Source: Wolbachia sp. (lineage in GTDB: Bacteria > Pseudomonadota > Alphaproteobacteria > Rickettsiales > Anaplasmataceae). From it: a DNA stretch of 8,844 bases. Shown in pieces: positions 1 through 6,491 of the stretch. The notes beneath the pieces were generated by a model. It searched no databases and was not told the origin of the DNA. It worked only from the letters and a program-made list of their open reading frames with translations. Within the stretch, counting starts at the first letter, position 1, and each line of letters begins with the position of its first letter. The stretch lies in NCBI GenBank assembly GCA_028803175.1, contig JARBCG010000137.1, forward strand, positions 1-8,844. The letters are read 5' to 3'. The position numbers and the translations under genes were made by a program.

Positions 1-69
1 ATACTTAGTACAGAACACTAAATGGTACTTTAAATTAAACGCACTGTGAGAGCTATGTTTGTAATCCAT
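1..69 (-). CDS. tnpA: IS200/IS605-family TnpA, N-terminal fragment running off the left edge (copy A)
   Basis: Reading leftwards from an ATG at 69-67, 23 codons stay open to the window edge and begin MDYKHSSHS, followed by the YHLVFCTKY block. That block is the conserved first strand of the small Y1 (HUH) transposases of IS200/IS605, which cut and join single-stranded DNA. The same N-terminus occurs in copies B and D. Unlike them, this copy reads AAG-TAT at the edge where B and D read AAG-TAC and enter an 11-bp duplication, so its coding sequence could still be intact beyond the window. Its left end is poor: similarity to the other copies fades near position 94, and the two LE hairpins are absent, with the tRNA-Ala gene starting at 108. 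It is probably immobile even if the ORF is whole. No Shine-Dalgarno sequence is visible. Confidence 0.6.
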   Translation of the reverse strand, partial: MDYKHSSHSAFNLKYHLVFCTKY

Positions 70-107
70 ACTAAACCCATAATAAAGAAGAGTTCGCATG
101 TGTAGAA

Positions 108-183
108 TGGTGGAGGCAAGCGGAGTCGAACCGCTGACCTTCTGCATGCAAGACAGACGCTCTACCAGCTAAGCTATGCCCCC
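108..183 (-). tRNA. tRNA-Ala (anticodon UGC), CCA encoded
   Basis: The reverse complement folds into a complete 76-nt cloverleaf. The acceptor stem is GGGGGCA with TGCCTCC (one G-U pair), discriminator A, and an encoded CCA at 110-108. The D stem is GCTT/GAGC with the AGCTGGTA loop. The anticodon stem TCTGT/GCAGA holds loop CTTGCAT, giving anticodon TGC. The T arm carries the GGTTCGACTCC-type loop. The UGC anticodon reads GCN alanine codons. The gene stands alone, between IS copy A on its 3' side and a decayed gene upstream. Confidence 0.97.
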
Positions 184-215
184 AACTACTTTTAATCAAA
201 GGATAAATTATTCAC

Positions 216-245
216 GTTATAATGCAAGAAATATTTATTCAGTAA
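216..245 (-). promoter_or_regulatory. Candidate sigma70 promoter for tRNA-Ala
   Basis: On the minus strand a TTACTG -35-like hexamer (245-240) and a TATAAC -10-like hexamer (221-216) are separated by 18 nt. The predicted start would lie about 25 nt before the mature tRNA 5' end at 183. Hexamer quality is moderate, and AT-rich background makes chance matches common. The rest of 184-400 shows no gene or clear element. Confidence 0.4.
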
Positions 246-400
246 CTAAGCAACCTTTTTGTTTGTATATTAGATATTTATGTAAATGTCGTGCATACAG
301 ACTAGAGTGATCGAAATCTCGATTATGCTAATTTACATCCTTTATTTGCATTTGCATGCGTAATTTTTGTATGCTCTAATTTACTGCTACATAATAAAGA

Positions 401-1244
401 TCAATAAACTGCAATAGCAATAATATCCGTTAAATCTGCAATCACCACAGCGATTATACTTCCTGTCATTGCAGCAACTACTACTGTAGCAACACAGACA
501 AATAGCTAGTGCTGCCTCAGTGTATTTTAGCGTTTTATGCTTCTCTTGAGAATGTATTTGGTGTAAATAATTATCGAAAGTTTCTTTAATTTCTTTATCT
601 TATATCTTATTAATTTCATCACAAAGCTCTTTTGGCTATCAAGCAAATAATCAGACACTCTTACATCACTTCTCTTATCGTTTGGTCTTTTAATACACGG
701 TGCATAAGGTATTGTTTGTTCTGTGTAGGTATTAATAACACCATAACTAGCTAGTAATGCATATATATAATACTTGATTTTCCGTTGGTAGTGCACATAA
801 TACAAAAATATTTCATGTCTTCTTGCATGGAAGAATTTGAAATAATCTCAACTGCTTTAAGAAGGCCTTTCGTTATTAAAAAAGATAAATCTGTTTCTTT
901 GTTTGTATTCATTACGTGGATTATATCATCTATAATGAGTAATTTATACACTCTATCTAATTTGCTATTGCTTATTAATTTACCAAGCTTACTATTGTTT
1001 ATCAGTCTTATATAGCTTTCTAAATAACTAGTTAGCAGTTTATATATTTCTGAATCCAGCTTATTACAGTTTAAAATAGCTTCGATTGTTTTAAGAAAAT
1101 CCTCATTATTGGCAAAATCAGAATTTTACCTTTATTTGTATTGATAATACGTGTTATATAGTTTATAGCATGTGATTTATATGGCTTCCTCAATCTGCTA
1201 TTATTTACTAACCTTTCAAATTCTGTAATGTCTATTGAAGCCAT
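401..1244 (-). pseudogene. Decayed helical-repeat protein gene with C-terminal membrane segment
   Basis: From ATG 1244-1242 the translation starts MASIDITEFERLVNN and stays open for about 40 codons. A frameshift near 1110-1125 moves it into the frame that carries it to TAG 753-751. Further coding-like stretches follow in another frame (805 down to about 610), then a short frame containing HQIHSQEKHKTL, and finally a hydrophobic stretch with VVVAAMTGSIIAVV that ends at TGA 403-401. At least three frame changes are needed. The reassembled protein would be roughly 280 residues. It holds two similar helical units, one with NNSRLRKPYK and INTNKG, the other with NNSKLDRVYK and MNTNKE, which suggests internal duplication. 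I do not recognise the family. A signal-less host-interaction or membrane-anchored protein is possible but unsupported. The start lies only about 40 bp from the end of IS copy B. Confidence 0.6.
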
Positions 1245-1285
1245 ATTACATCTACCAATTGTTCAGTAACTATAATCTTAAATTA

Positions 1286-1730
1286 TTAACTATACAGTAA
1301 AGCTGGTGGTTTAAAAAAACGCATGTAAAGAGAACTTCCTTGTTCTTCGATATACTTCTGTACATCTGTAGAATTCATATTGTCAACTGTAACAGCAAAG
1401 TATCCTCTTGCAAAAGATGCTGCCACAAATATCTTTTTCTTAAGTGTTCAAATTCTTGGAATAACTTGTGACTACTCTTTCCATTAATATACTGTACCGA
1501 CTTAGATAGCTCCATGCTGGTAGACATAGAGATTAGCATATGGTCAGGAGTAATACTACCACTTACTATATCTACGTAGTTTGCAGTACATAATTCCATG
1601 ATAATTTCTTTACCACGCACTATTGTTTGACCTGTAAGTATTCTATATCTGTACTTAATCTGTACTTAGTACAGAACACTAAATGGTACCTTAAATTAAA
1701 CGTACTGTGAGAGCTATGTTTGTAATCCAT
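1286..1730 (-). pseudogene. tnpA: Inactivated Y1 (HUH) transposase TnpA, copy B
   Basis: The ATG at 1730-1728 opens MDYKHSSHSTFNL, but an 11-bp tandem duplication (TAAGTACAGAT twice, 1647-1668) shifts the frame to a TAG at 1622-1620. The correct frame resumes as KYRYRILTGQTIV and continues through VDIVSGSITPDH and LFQEFEHLRKRY. A second frameshift near 1411 (apparently one lost G in a Trp-rich QHLW block) ends that frame at 1375. The last frame carries ARGYFAVTVDN and VQKYIEEQG, with the probable catalytic Tyr codon at 1354-1352, and stops at 1288-1286. The HUH site reads PDH then M at about 1548-1537. Relatives usually have PDHVHM, so a His-containing pair of residues seems deleted. Two frameshifts plus a damaged HUH make it non-functional. 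Confidence 0.85.
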
Positions 1731-1820
1731 ACTAAACCATACTAAAGTAGTCCAACATAAAGTACATTATACTAAAGTGTTCGCCTTAAGGCGAGGGTGT
1801 TAACACACCCAACTCACTAC
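1300..1820 (-). mobile_element. IS200/IS605-family element, degenerate near-full copy (copy B)
   Basis: The left tip is GTAGTGAG (1820 leftwards) and the flanking bases 1821-1825 read TTTAT on the minus strand, as in copies C and D. Two adjacent hairpins follow, then TTTAGTAT iterons, the tnpA gene, and a right boundary near 1300, where similarity to copy C stops (shared AAACCACCAGCTT on the minus strand). No terminal inverted repeats or target duplication are seen, as expected for this family. I cannot identify a convincing right-end hairpin, so the right limit is approximate. There is no tnpB/IscB accessory gene, so this is an IS200-like tnpA-only element of about 520 bp. Confidence 0.75.
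1781..1810. repeat. Paired left-end hairpins of IS copy B
   Basis: Positions 1781-1794 are the perfect 14-bp palindrome TCGCCTTAAGGCGA. Directly beside it, 1795-1810 forms GGGTGT-TAAC-ACACCC, a 6-bp stem with a 4-nt loop. The pair recurs in copy C (3025-3038 and 3039-3054, one mismatch) and copy D (8651-8678, more degenerate). Hairpins near the left end are the structures IS200/IS605 transposases bind. In IS200-type elements such hairpins also reduce tnpA expression, so either role is possible here. Confidence 0.65.
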
Positions 1821-2062
1821 ATAAAAATATTCCGATAATAAATGTGATTGAACGCAGAGTTTGCAAATGTTGCATTTTATAATAGGTTTCCATAGAATTA
1901 CTTTCTAATTGATACTTCTCATTAACTTCTTATCTCTATAGTTTAACAACTCCAAAATTACAATTTGTATATTTGAAATTCATCTTATTACAATATTACA
2001 AGTGGTTTAATGTTTTTATGGAAATTATAATATGTGGAATTTGTTGTTTTTTTGGTTAATAT
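1821..2062. other. Intergenic AT-rich stretch with no recognised element
   Basis: Between the left tip of IS copy B and the decayed gene at 2063 I see no RNA gene, clear promoter, or reading frame with protein-like composition. The first five bases (ATAAA, or TTTAT on the minus strand) are the presumed IS insertion target. Confidence 0.5.
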
Positions 2063-2520
2063 ATGAGTGAAAATGATATTATAGGTAATATTATGAATGT
2101 TATGAAAGTACGGAAGATTAGATGCCATGTAATTGCTCTTGTACTGAGAATCAAGTACAAATGTTCTATGCGCAGAAGTATTGTAAAAGCATGTCAACAC
2201 ACTTGCAAAACTTAAGCCACATAATGCATAGTCTTTCACATATGAAGTTTACTGACGATATTGTAAATGACCATTTATGTATAATAGATCAAAAGCACAG
2301 GATCTAGGACATGTGCTTCTCAATGAAATGAATTTATACTACAAGATCTTAGGAGAAGATATTAAAAGCATTGGCAAACAAAGTGAGTAGTGGAAATAAT
2401 TACATTTACCACAAGTATATTTGGAATGAAATAGCGTAGTATTGTGATGAGTTAAGTAGTTTAGTGCATGTAATAAATGATATAATAGATACTGGTATTA
2501 AAAAAGACCAAAATAATTAA
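2063..2520 (+). pseudogene. Decayed small hypothetical gene, Cys-containing and helical
   Basis: A plausible start ATG 2063 gives MSENDIIGNIMNVMKVR. A frame change near 2115-2122 leads to MPCNCSCTENQVQMFYAQKY and an open stretch to TAG 2305-2307. The shifted frame just after 2288 reads KAQDLGHVLLNEMNLYYKIL. The original frame then resumes with NKVSSGNNYIYHKYIWNE, one internal TAG, and CDELSSLVHVINDIIDTG, ending at TAA 2518-2520. Together they suggest a former protein of about 150 residues, amphipathic-helical, with one early CNCSC cluster. I do not recognise a family. A small secreted or phage-associated protein is conceivable but unproven. No good Shine-Dalgarno sequence precedes 2063. Confidence 0.5.
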
Positions 2521-2549
2521 TAAATTGCTAGCAGTAATAAATAAATGGC

Positions 2550-2577
2550 TCTTGCGTTTTTATGAATTATTGATACT
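2550..2577 (+). promoter_or_regulatory. Weak candidate promoter for tRNA-Pro
   Basis: A TCTTGC hexamer (2550-2555) and GATACT (2572-2577) are spaced by 16 nt and end 13 nt before the tRNA. Both hexamers depart from consensus, so this is only the best local candidate. Confidence 0.25.
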
Positions 2578-2590
2578 CTGGTAAAGAAAT

Positions 2591-2664
<74 letters not shown>

Positions 2665-2706
2665 TGTGTAAGAAGGTTTGATATTTTTATCAATTATAAC
2701 CGGTTG

Positions 2707-2973
2707 AAGCTGGTGGTTTGAAAAAACACATGTAAAGCAGATTACGAGTTTTAAAGCTCGGTGTTAAAATTGTTATAGCTATGAGAACTTCCTTGTTCTT
2801 CGATGTACTTCTTGCCAAAGGTGCTGCCCCAAATGTCTTTTTCTTAAGTGTTCAAATTCCTGGAATAACTTGCGACTAATCTTTCCCTTAATGTACTTAC
2901 TGTACAAACTTAGATAGCACCATGCTGGGAGACATAGATATTAGCAACTGTGAGAGCTATGTTTGTAATCCAT
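2707..2973 (-). pseudogene. tnpA: TnpA relic with two deletions and an insertion, copy C
   Basis: ATG 2973-2971 encodes MDYKHSSHS and then jumps directly to a segment matching LISMSTSMELS of copy B. This removes the region that would hold the YHLVF strand and the HUH motif. Next come EFEHLRKRHLGQHLW and a second deletion that removes the ARGYFAVTV region and joins straight to IEEQGSS. The terminal part is split by the 46-bp insertion at 2738-2783 before the CFFKPPA-like end. No function remains. The tip and hairpins are the best-kept parts, so the relic could only have been moved in trans. Confidence 0.75.
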
Positions 2974-3064
2974 ACTAAACCATACTAAAGTAGTCCAGCA
3001 CTAAGGTATATTATACTAAAGTGTTCGCCTTAAGGCGAGGGTGTTAACCCACCCACCTCACTAC
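2707..3064 (-). mobile_element. IS200/IS605-family element, internally deleted copy C
   Basis: The left tip GTAGTGAG starts at 3064, and bases 3065-3069 give TTTAT on the minus strand. The LE hairpins (3025-3054) and iterons are well preserved. The right boundary at about 2707 is set by the end of similarity to copy B. Against copy B it has lost most of the N-terminal tnpA coding region and a second block, and gained 46 bp (2738-2783). At about 358 bp it is a shortened, MITE-like relic. Confidence 0.72.
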
Positions 3065-3149
3065 ATAAATTAGCTGGAGTTTTTATATATTTAGAGCTTT
3101 TTTAAGAAATTATAATCATACTATAACTTAATATAAATTCATAAAGTAA

Positions 3150-3178
3150 TTGACAGTGTTAATTTTCTAATTTATAAG
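3150..3178 (+). promoter_or_regulatory. Sigma70-type promoter of rpsU-sucCD
   Basis: TTGACA (3150-3155), a perfect -35, is followed after exactly 17 nt by TATAAG (3173-3178), one base from the -10 consensus. Transcription would start near 3185, leaving a leader of about 30 nt before the rpsU TTG. This is the strongest promoter-like sequence in the window. Confidence 0.75.
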
Positions 3179-3201
3179 TAAAATCTTAAAGTAACTACCG
3201 C

Positions 3202-3206
3202 GGAGG
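3202..3206 (+). promoter_or_regulatory. Shine-Dalgarno sequence that supports the rpsU TTG start
   Basis: GGAGG ends 8 nt before the TTG at 3215. There is no alternative in-frame ATG until codon 31 (3305), which lies inside the conserved domain. This ribosome site is therefore the main argument for initiation at TTG. Confidence 0.75.
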
Positions 3207-3214
3207 TATATAAT

Positions 3215-3415
3215 TTGATTGAAGTATCAGTTCATCATGGTGATGTAGATAGAGCTCTTCCAGTATTAAAAAAAACAATTCAAAAAGAAGGAAGAGGGTT
3301 TAAAATGAAAAAACAGCATCATGAAAAAAAATCAGATAAGAGAACTAAAAAGAAAGCTGAAGCTAGAAAAAGAAAACATCAACAAGAGTGTAGAAGGCAG
3401 CGTTACGGTTGGTAA
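3215..3415 (+). CDS. rpsU: 30S ribosomal protein bS21
   Basis: The 66-residue product is a small-subunit protein that binds near the platform and 16S rRNA 3' region and assists translation initiation. Residues 1-9 (MIEVSVHHG), the VLKKTIQKEG segment and the very basic C-terminal half (KKQHHEKKSDK, then KKKAEARKRKHQQE) fit alphaproteobacterial bS21 in length and charge. Most bS21 proteins have Arg after Asp/Arg-Ala-Leu, and here position 17 is Pro (RALPVLKK), a mild oddity. Initiation is at TTG, justified by the GGAGG at 3202. The gene ends 30 nt before the sucC ATG. With no terminator in between it probably leads a tricistronic operon. Confidence 0.93.
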   Translation: MIEVSVHHGDVDRALPVLKKTIQKEGRGFKMKKQHHEKKSDKRTKKKAEARKRKHQQECRRQRYGW

Positions 3416-3445
3416 TTAGGTTAATTGTTTAGTATTGGTTGTTTT

Positions 3446-4606
3446 ATGAATATTCACGAGTATCAAGCAAAAGAAATTTTGCATAAGTTTAATGTTCCAG
3501 TACCGAAAGGTTTTGTTGCTACATCTGTAGAAGAAATAGAATCACAAGTAAATCAGTTGAAGTCTGATGTATTTGTGGTTAAAGCTCAAATTCATGCAGG
3601 TGGTAGGGGTAAAGCTGGTGGTGTAAAACTTGCGAAGTCTGTTGAAGAAGTTAAGCAATTTGCACAAGGTATGCTTGGTTCAATTTTGGTTACTCATCAA
3701 ACAGGACCAAATGGGCAACAAGTAAGAAGAGTGTATGTTGAAGAAGGCTCAAGCATTAAGAAAGAGTATTATTTAAGTTTAGTAATTGATCTGAAGTTGA
3801 GCAGGCCAACGTTTATGTTTTCGTCAGAAGGTGGAATGGACATTGAAGAAGTGGCAAAGGATTCTCCTTCTAAAATTGTAAAAATCGATATAGATCCTGC
3901 TGCTGGTTATACAAGTTTTGACAGCAGCAAACTCAGCAACAGTTTTAATCTGAGTTCAGAACAAATGGAAAAGATAACAAGTATTACAAAGAATATATAT
4001 GATGCATTTATTGCAACTGATGCTAGTCAAATTGAAATTAATCCATTGGTTGAAACAAATTCTGGAGATTTTATTGTGCTAGATGCTAAAATTAATTTTG
4101 ATGATAATGCTTTATATCGTCACCCAGATATTGTAGAGCTTCGTGATTACGATGAAGAAGTAAAGGAGGAAATAGAGGCTTCAAAATATGGACTCAGTTA
4201 TATCAAAATGGGAGGCACTATTGGCTGCATGGTGAACGGTGCAGGTCTTGCTATGGCGACAATGGATATAATAAAATACTATGGAGCAGAGCCAGCTAAC
4301 TTTTTGGATGTTGGTGGAGGAGCAAGAAAGGATACCGTAACTGAAGCGTTTAAAATCATATTATCTGATAATAATGTAAAAGGGGTTTTGGTTAATATAT
4401 TCGGTGGTATAATGCGTTGCGATGTGATCGCAAGCGGTATTGTTGAAGCTGCAAAAGAAATGAGTATTAAAGTTCCTTTAGTAGTTAGATTATCAGGTAC
4501 TAATTTTGAAGAAGGGAAAAAAATCTTGGAAGAATCAGGGTTGAGCATTATTGCTGCAGATGAACTTGGTGAAGCTGCACAAAAGATAGTCAAAGAGGTG
4601 AAATAA
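3446..4606 (+). CDS. sucC: Succinyl-CoA synthetase (ADP-forming) beta subunit
   Basis: This subunit of the cytosolic TCA enzyme binds nucleotide and Mg and couples succinyl-CoA hydrolysis to ATP (or GTP) formation together with SucD. The 386-residue length is standard. The start is the ATG encoding MNIHEYQAKE, the canonical N-terminus. A GTT-rich upstream extension is open but not family-like. The N-terminal ATP-grasp domain includes VKAQIHAGGRGKAGG (residues 45-59). Mg ligands appear in EINPLV (E197, N199) and LDAKINFDD (D213). The C-terminal CoA-ligase domain shows GGTIGCMVNGAGLAM (256-270), DVGGGA (288-293) and NIFGGIMRCD (317-326). No strong Shine-Dalgarno sequence is visible. It follows rpsU by 30 nt and precedes sucD by 3 nt. 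Confidence 0.98.
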   Translation: MNIHEYQAKEILHKFNVPVPKGFVATSVEEIESQVNQLKSDVFVVKAQIHAGGRGKAGGVKLAKSVEEVKQFAQGMLGSILVTHQTGPNGQQVRRVYVEEGSSIKKEYYLSLVIDLKLSRPTFMFSSEGGMDIEEVAKDSPSKIVKIDIDPAAGYTSFDSSKLSNSFNLSSEQMEKITSITKNIYDAFIATDASQIEINPLVETNSGDFIVLDAKINFDDNALYRHPDIVELRDYDEEVKEEIEASKYGLSYIKMGGTIGCMVNGAGLAMATMDIIKYYGAEPANFLDVGGGARKDTVTEAFKIILSDNNVKGVLVNIFGGIMRCDVIASGIVEAAKEMSIKVPLVVRLSGTNFEEGKKILEESGLSIIAADELGEAAQKIVKEVK

Positions 4607-4609
4607 AGT

Positions 4610-5491
4610 ATGTCCGTTTTAGTAAATAAAAATACAAGATTAATATGCCAGGGTTTTACTGGTGCACAAGGTACGTTCCACTCAGAGCAAGCAATTAGTT
4701 ACGGAACTAAAATGGTTGGTGGAGTAACTCCTGGAAAGGGATGTGGCATTCACCTTAATTTACCAATTTTTAATACCGTTGCAGAGGCTAAAGAAAAAAC
4801 AGAAGCTAATGCCACAGTCATATATGTACCAGCTAAATTTGCTGCAGATGCGATACTTGAAGCAATAGATGCAGGAATAGAGCTAATAGTTTGTATTACA
4901 GAAGGCGTTCCTATACTTGATATGGTGAAAGTTAAACGTGCGCTCGTTGGCTCAAAAAGTCGATTAATTGGTCCTAACTGCCCAGGAATTATTACACCAG
5001 AAGAATGCAAAATAGGAATTATGCCAGGGCACATTCATAAGCGTGGATATATAGGAATTATGTCTCGTTCTGGAACTTTGACCTATGAAGCGGTAGCGCA
5101 AACAACCGCTGTTGGTCTTGGTCAGTCTACATGCATTGGAATTGGAGGAGATCCTGTTCATGGTATGACGTTCGTTGACTGTATGGAACTCTTTCTAAAA
5201 GATGAAGACACTCATGCCATCGTGGTTATTGGTGAAATAGGTGGAAACGAAGAAGAGGATGTATCACGTTTTGTAAAATTTGAAAAAACCAAGAAGCCAA
5301 TTGTTGGATTCGTAGCGGGTCAAACAGCACCTCCAGGAAGACGTATGGGGCATGCTGGAGCGATTATTTCCTCTAGTGGCGGAAGTGCTAGTGAAAAACT
5401 TGAAGTTATGAAGAGTAGTGGTATCGCAATTGCAGAGACTCCAGCCGTAATTGGTAAGAAGGTATTAGAAGTAATGAATAGTGTGCATTAG
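4610..5491 (+). CDS. sucD: Succinyl-CoA synthetase alpha subunit
   Basis: This catalytic subunit carries the phosphorylated histidine and binds CoA, and it works as a heterodimer or heterotetramer with SucC. The 293-residue length matches the family. The CoA-binding Rossmann part has GFTGAQGTFHSEQA (15-28), then TPGKGC (40-45). GPNCPG lies at 121-126, the SRSGTLTYE motif at 152-160, GIGGDPVHG at 177-185 and GEIGG at 208-212. The active site is GRRMGHAGAI, with His248 as the expected phosphohistidine. All key residues are present. An AGAGG at 4594-4598 inside the sucC end serves as ribosome site. The 3-nt gap after the sucC stop points to translational coupling. Confidence 0.98.
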   Translation: MSVLVNKNTRLICQGFTGAQGTFHSEQAISYGTKMVGGVTPGKGCGIHLNLPIFNTVAEAKEKTEANATVIYVPAKFAADAILEAIDAGIELIVCITEGVPILDMVKVKRALVGSKSRLIGPNCPGIITPEECKIGIMPGHIHKRGYIGIMSRSGTLTYEAVAQTTAVGLGQSTCIGIGGDPVHGMTFVDCMELFLKDEDTHAIVVIGEIGGNEEEDVSRFVKFEKTKKPIVGFVAGQTAPPGRRMGHAGAIISSSGGSASEKLEVMKSSGIAIAETPAVIGKKVLEVMNSVH

Positions 5492-5599
5492 AAGATATTA
5501 TTGAGTAACTTCTTTTAAACTTTACTGTTTGAAGTAGAAGACTATTGAACATTTGCTACAAGTATTGTATAACATCAGCGTTTTCTAAGTACTGTGGCC

Positions 5600-6423
5600 A
5601 TGGCTCTTTCAAAATTTCTTGACCACAAGAATGATTTAGCATTTCGGCGCATCTTAGGTACCGAAAAAAGTAAAGATATTCTTATTCATTTTTTAAATTA
5701 CATCTTAGGATTTGCAGGAGTAGGCAAAATAAAGGAAATAGGGTTTTTGAGTACCATTCAAGATCCTGAGATTGCTTCTAAAAAACAAAGCATCGTTGAT
5801 GTACTTTGTAGAGATGAAAGTGGAGTACAAGTCACAGTCGAAATGCAATCGGCAAAAACAAAAGGATTTGGAAAACGTGCGCAATACTACGTTGCCAAAG
5901 CTTATTCAAGGCAAGCTGATAAAGGTGATAAGTATCATAATCTTAAGGAAATAATTTTTATCGTAATAGCAGATTGTATTCTCTTTCCTAACAAACCAGG
6001 ATACAAATCAGACTATGTTATTCAGGATAAAGATACCACTGAGCACGACTTGAAAGACTTTTATTTTACGTTTATTGAATTATCAAAGTTTCCTAAAACT
6101 AAGGAAGATCAACTAGAGAATATTGTTGAAAAATGGATTTATTTCTTCAAGTATGCTGAAGAGACCAGCGAAAAAGAGCTGGAAAAGATAATAGGTAGCG
6201 ATCTAATAATTCAAAACGTATTCGTGATAACCAAGCTGTATTCGAACAACAACTTGATGATGCTATTGAAAAAGGTAGACAAGAAGGCATGGAAAAAGAT
6301 ATGAATGAAGGCGAAAAAAAAGCTAAAATGACAGTAGCAAGAAATCTACCCAAAGCTGGTTTAAATATTACTTTTATTGCTGAAACGATAGGGTCATCGC
6401 TTGATGAAATAAAAAAATTGTAG
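5600..6423 (+). pseudogene. Rpn-family recombination-promoting nuclease / putative transposase (PD-(D/E)XK), frameshifted
   Basis: ATG 5600 begins MALSKFLDHKNDLAF, the typical N-terminus of this family (a GTG two codons upstream is also open). The PD-(D/E)XK core is visible as VDVLCRDESG (D67) followed by VTVEMQ (E81, Q83), then KRAQYYVAKAYSRQ. Family members are thought to promote recA-independent recombination by nuclease action. The frame is normal to about residue 204 (GSDLII, near 6211), then continues with unrelated residues to a stop at 6302-6304. The family-typical C-terminal tail (KRIRDNQAVFEQQLDDA, then EKGRQEGMEK and AETIGSSLDEIKKL) is intact in the +2 frame from 6214 to TAG 6421-6423. 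From memory of relatives, about two dozen residues are missing at the junction, so a small out-of-frame deletion probably inactivated or shortened the protein. The nuclease core itself could still be translated. Confidence 0.82.
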
Positions 6424-6452
6424 AAAGAGAAGTGTACTAATTGATAAAATAG

Positions 6453-6468
6453 TTGACAGCTAGCTGTC
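6453..6468 (+). promoter_or_regulatory. TTGACA box overlapping a 14-bp palindrome upstream of hemB
   Basis: TTGACA at 6453-6458 resembles a -35 hexamer and overlaps the perfect palindrome GACAGCTAGCTGTC (6455-6468). The best -10-like candidate is TAGTTT (6474-6479) at 15-nt spacing, which is poor. The site may be a promoter with an operator or a short hairpin in the leader. AAGGA at 6481-6485 is the hemB Shine-Dalgarno sequence, 6 nt before its ATG. Confidence 0.4.
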
Positions 6469-6491
6469 TGAAATAGTTTTAAAGGAATTTA

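Noticed and set aside
785..1015. Plus-strand hydrophobic open frame with a membrane-protein look
   Set aside because: It is antisense to the decayed helical gene, whose minus-strand frames carry a repeated motif. The hydrophobicity follows from the complement of Lys/Asn-rich codons.
1988..2239. Minus-strand open frame of 83 codons
   Set aside because: The composition looks random, and it is antisense to the plus-strand remnant with better protein character.
2678..2693. TTGATA-TTTT-TATCAA hairpin after tRNA-Pro as a terminator or IS right-end hairpin
   Set aside because: It is only six AT-rich pairs, has no T-run, and no counterpart exists next to copy B.
3425..3445. Upstream seven-codon extension of sucC (MFSIGCF)
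   Set aside because: It is not part of the family N-terminus and the start codon would be TTG-like, while MNIHEYQAKE at 3446 is the canonical SucC start.
4279..4593. Minus-strand open frame inside sucC
   Set aside because: It is a shadow of the sucC coding sequence. The peptide is low-complexity and the plus frame has all catalytic motifs.
4750..5161. Two minus-strand open frames inside sucD
   Set aside because: They overlap fully conserved SucD coding sequence and have no ribosome site or family resemblance.
5513..5534. Hairpin TTTAAAC/GTTTGAA after sucD as an intrinsic terminator
   Set aside because: The stem is AT-rich with wobble pairs and no T-run follows, so it is not convincing.
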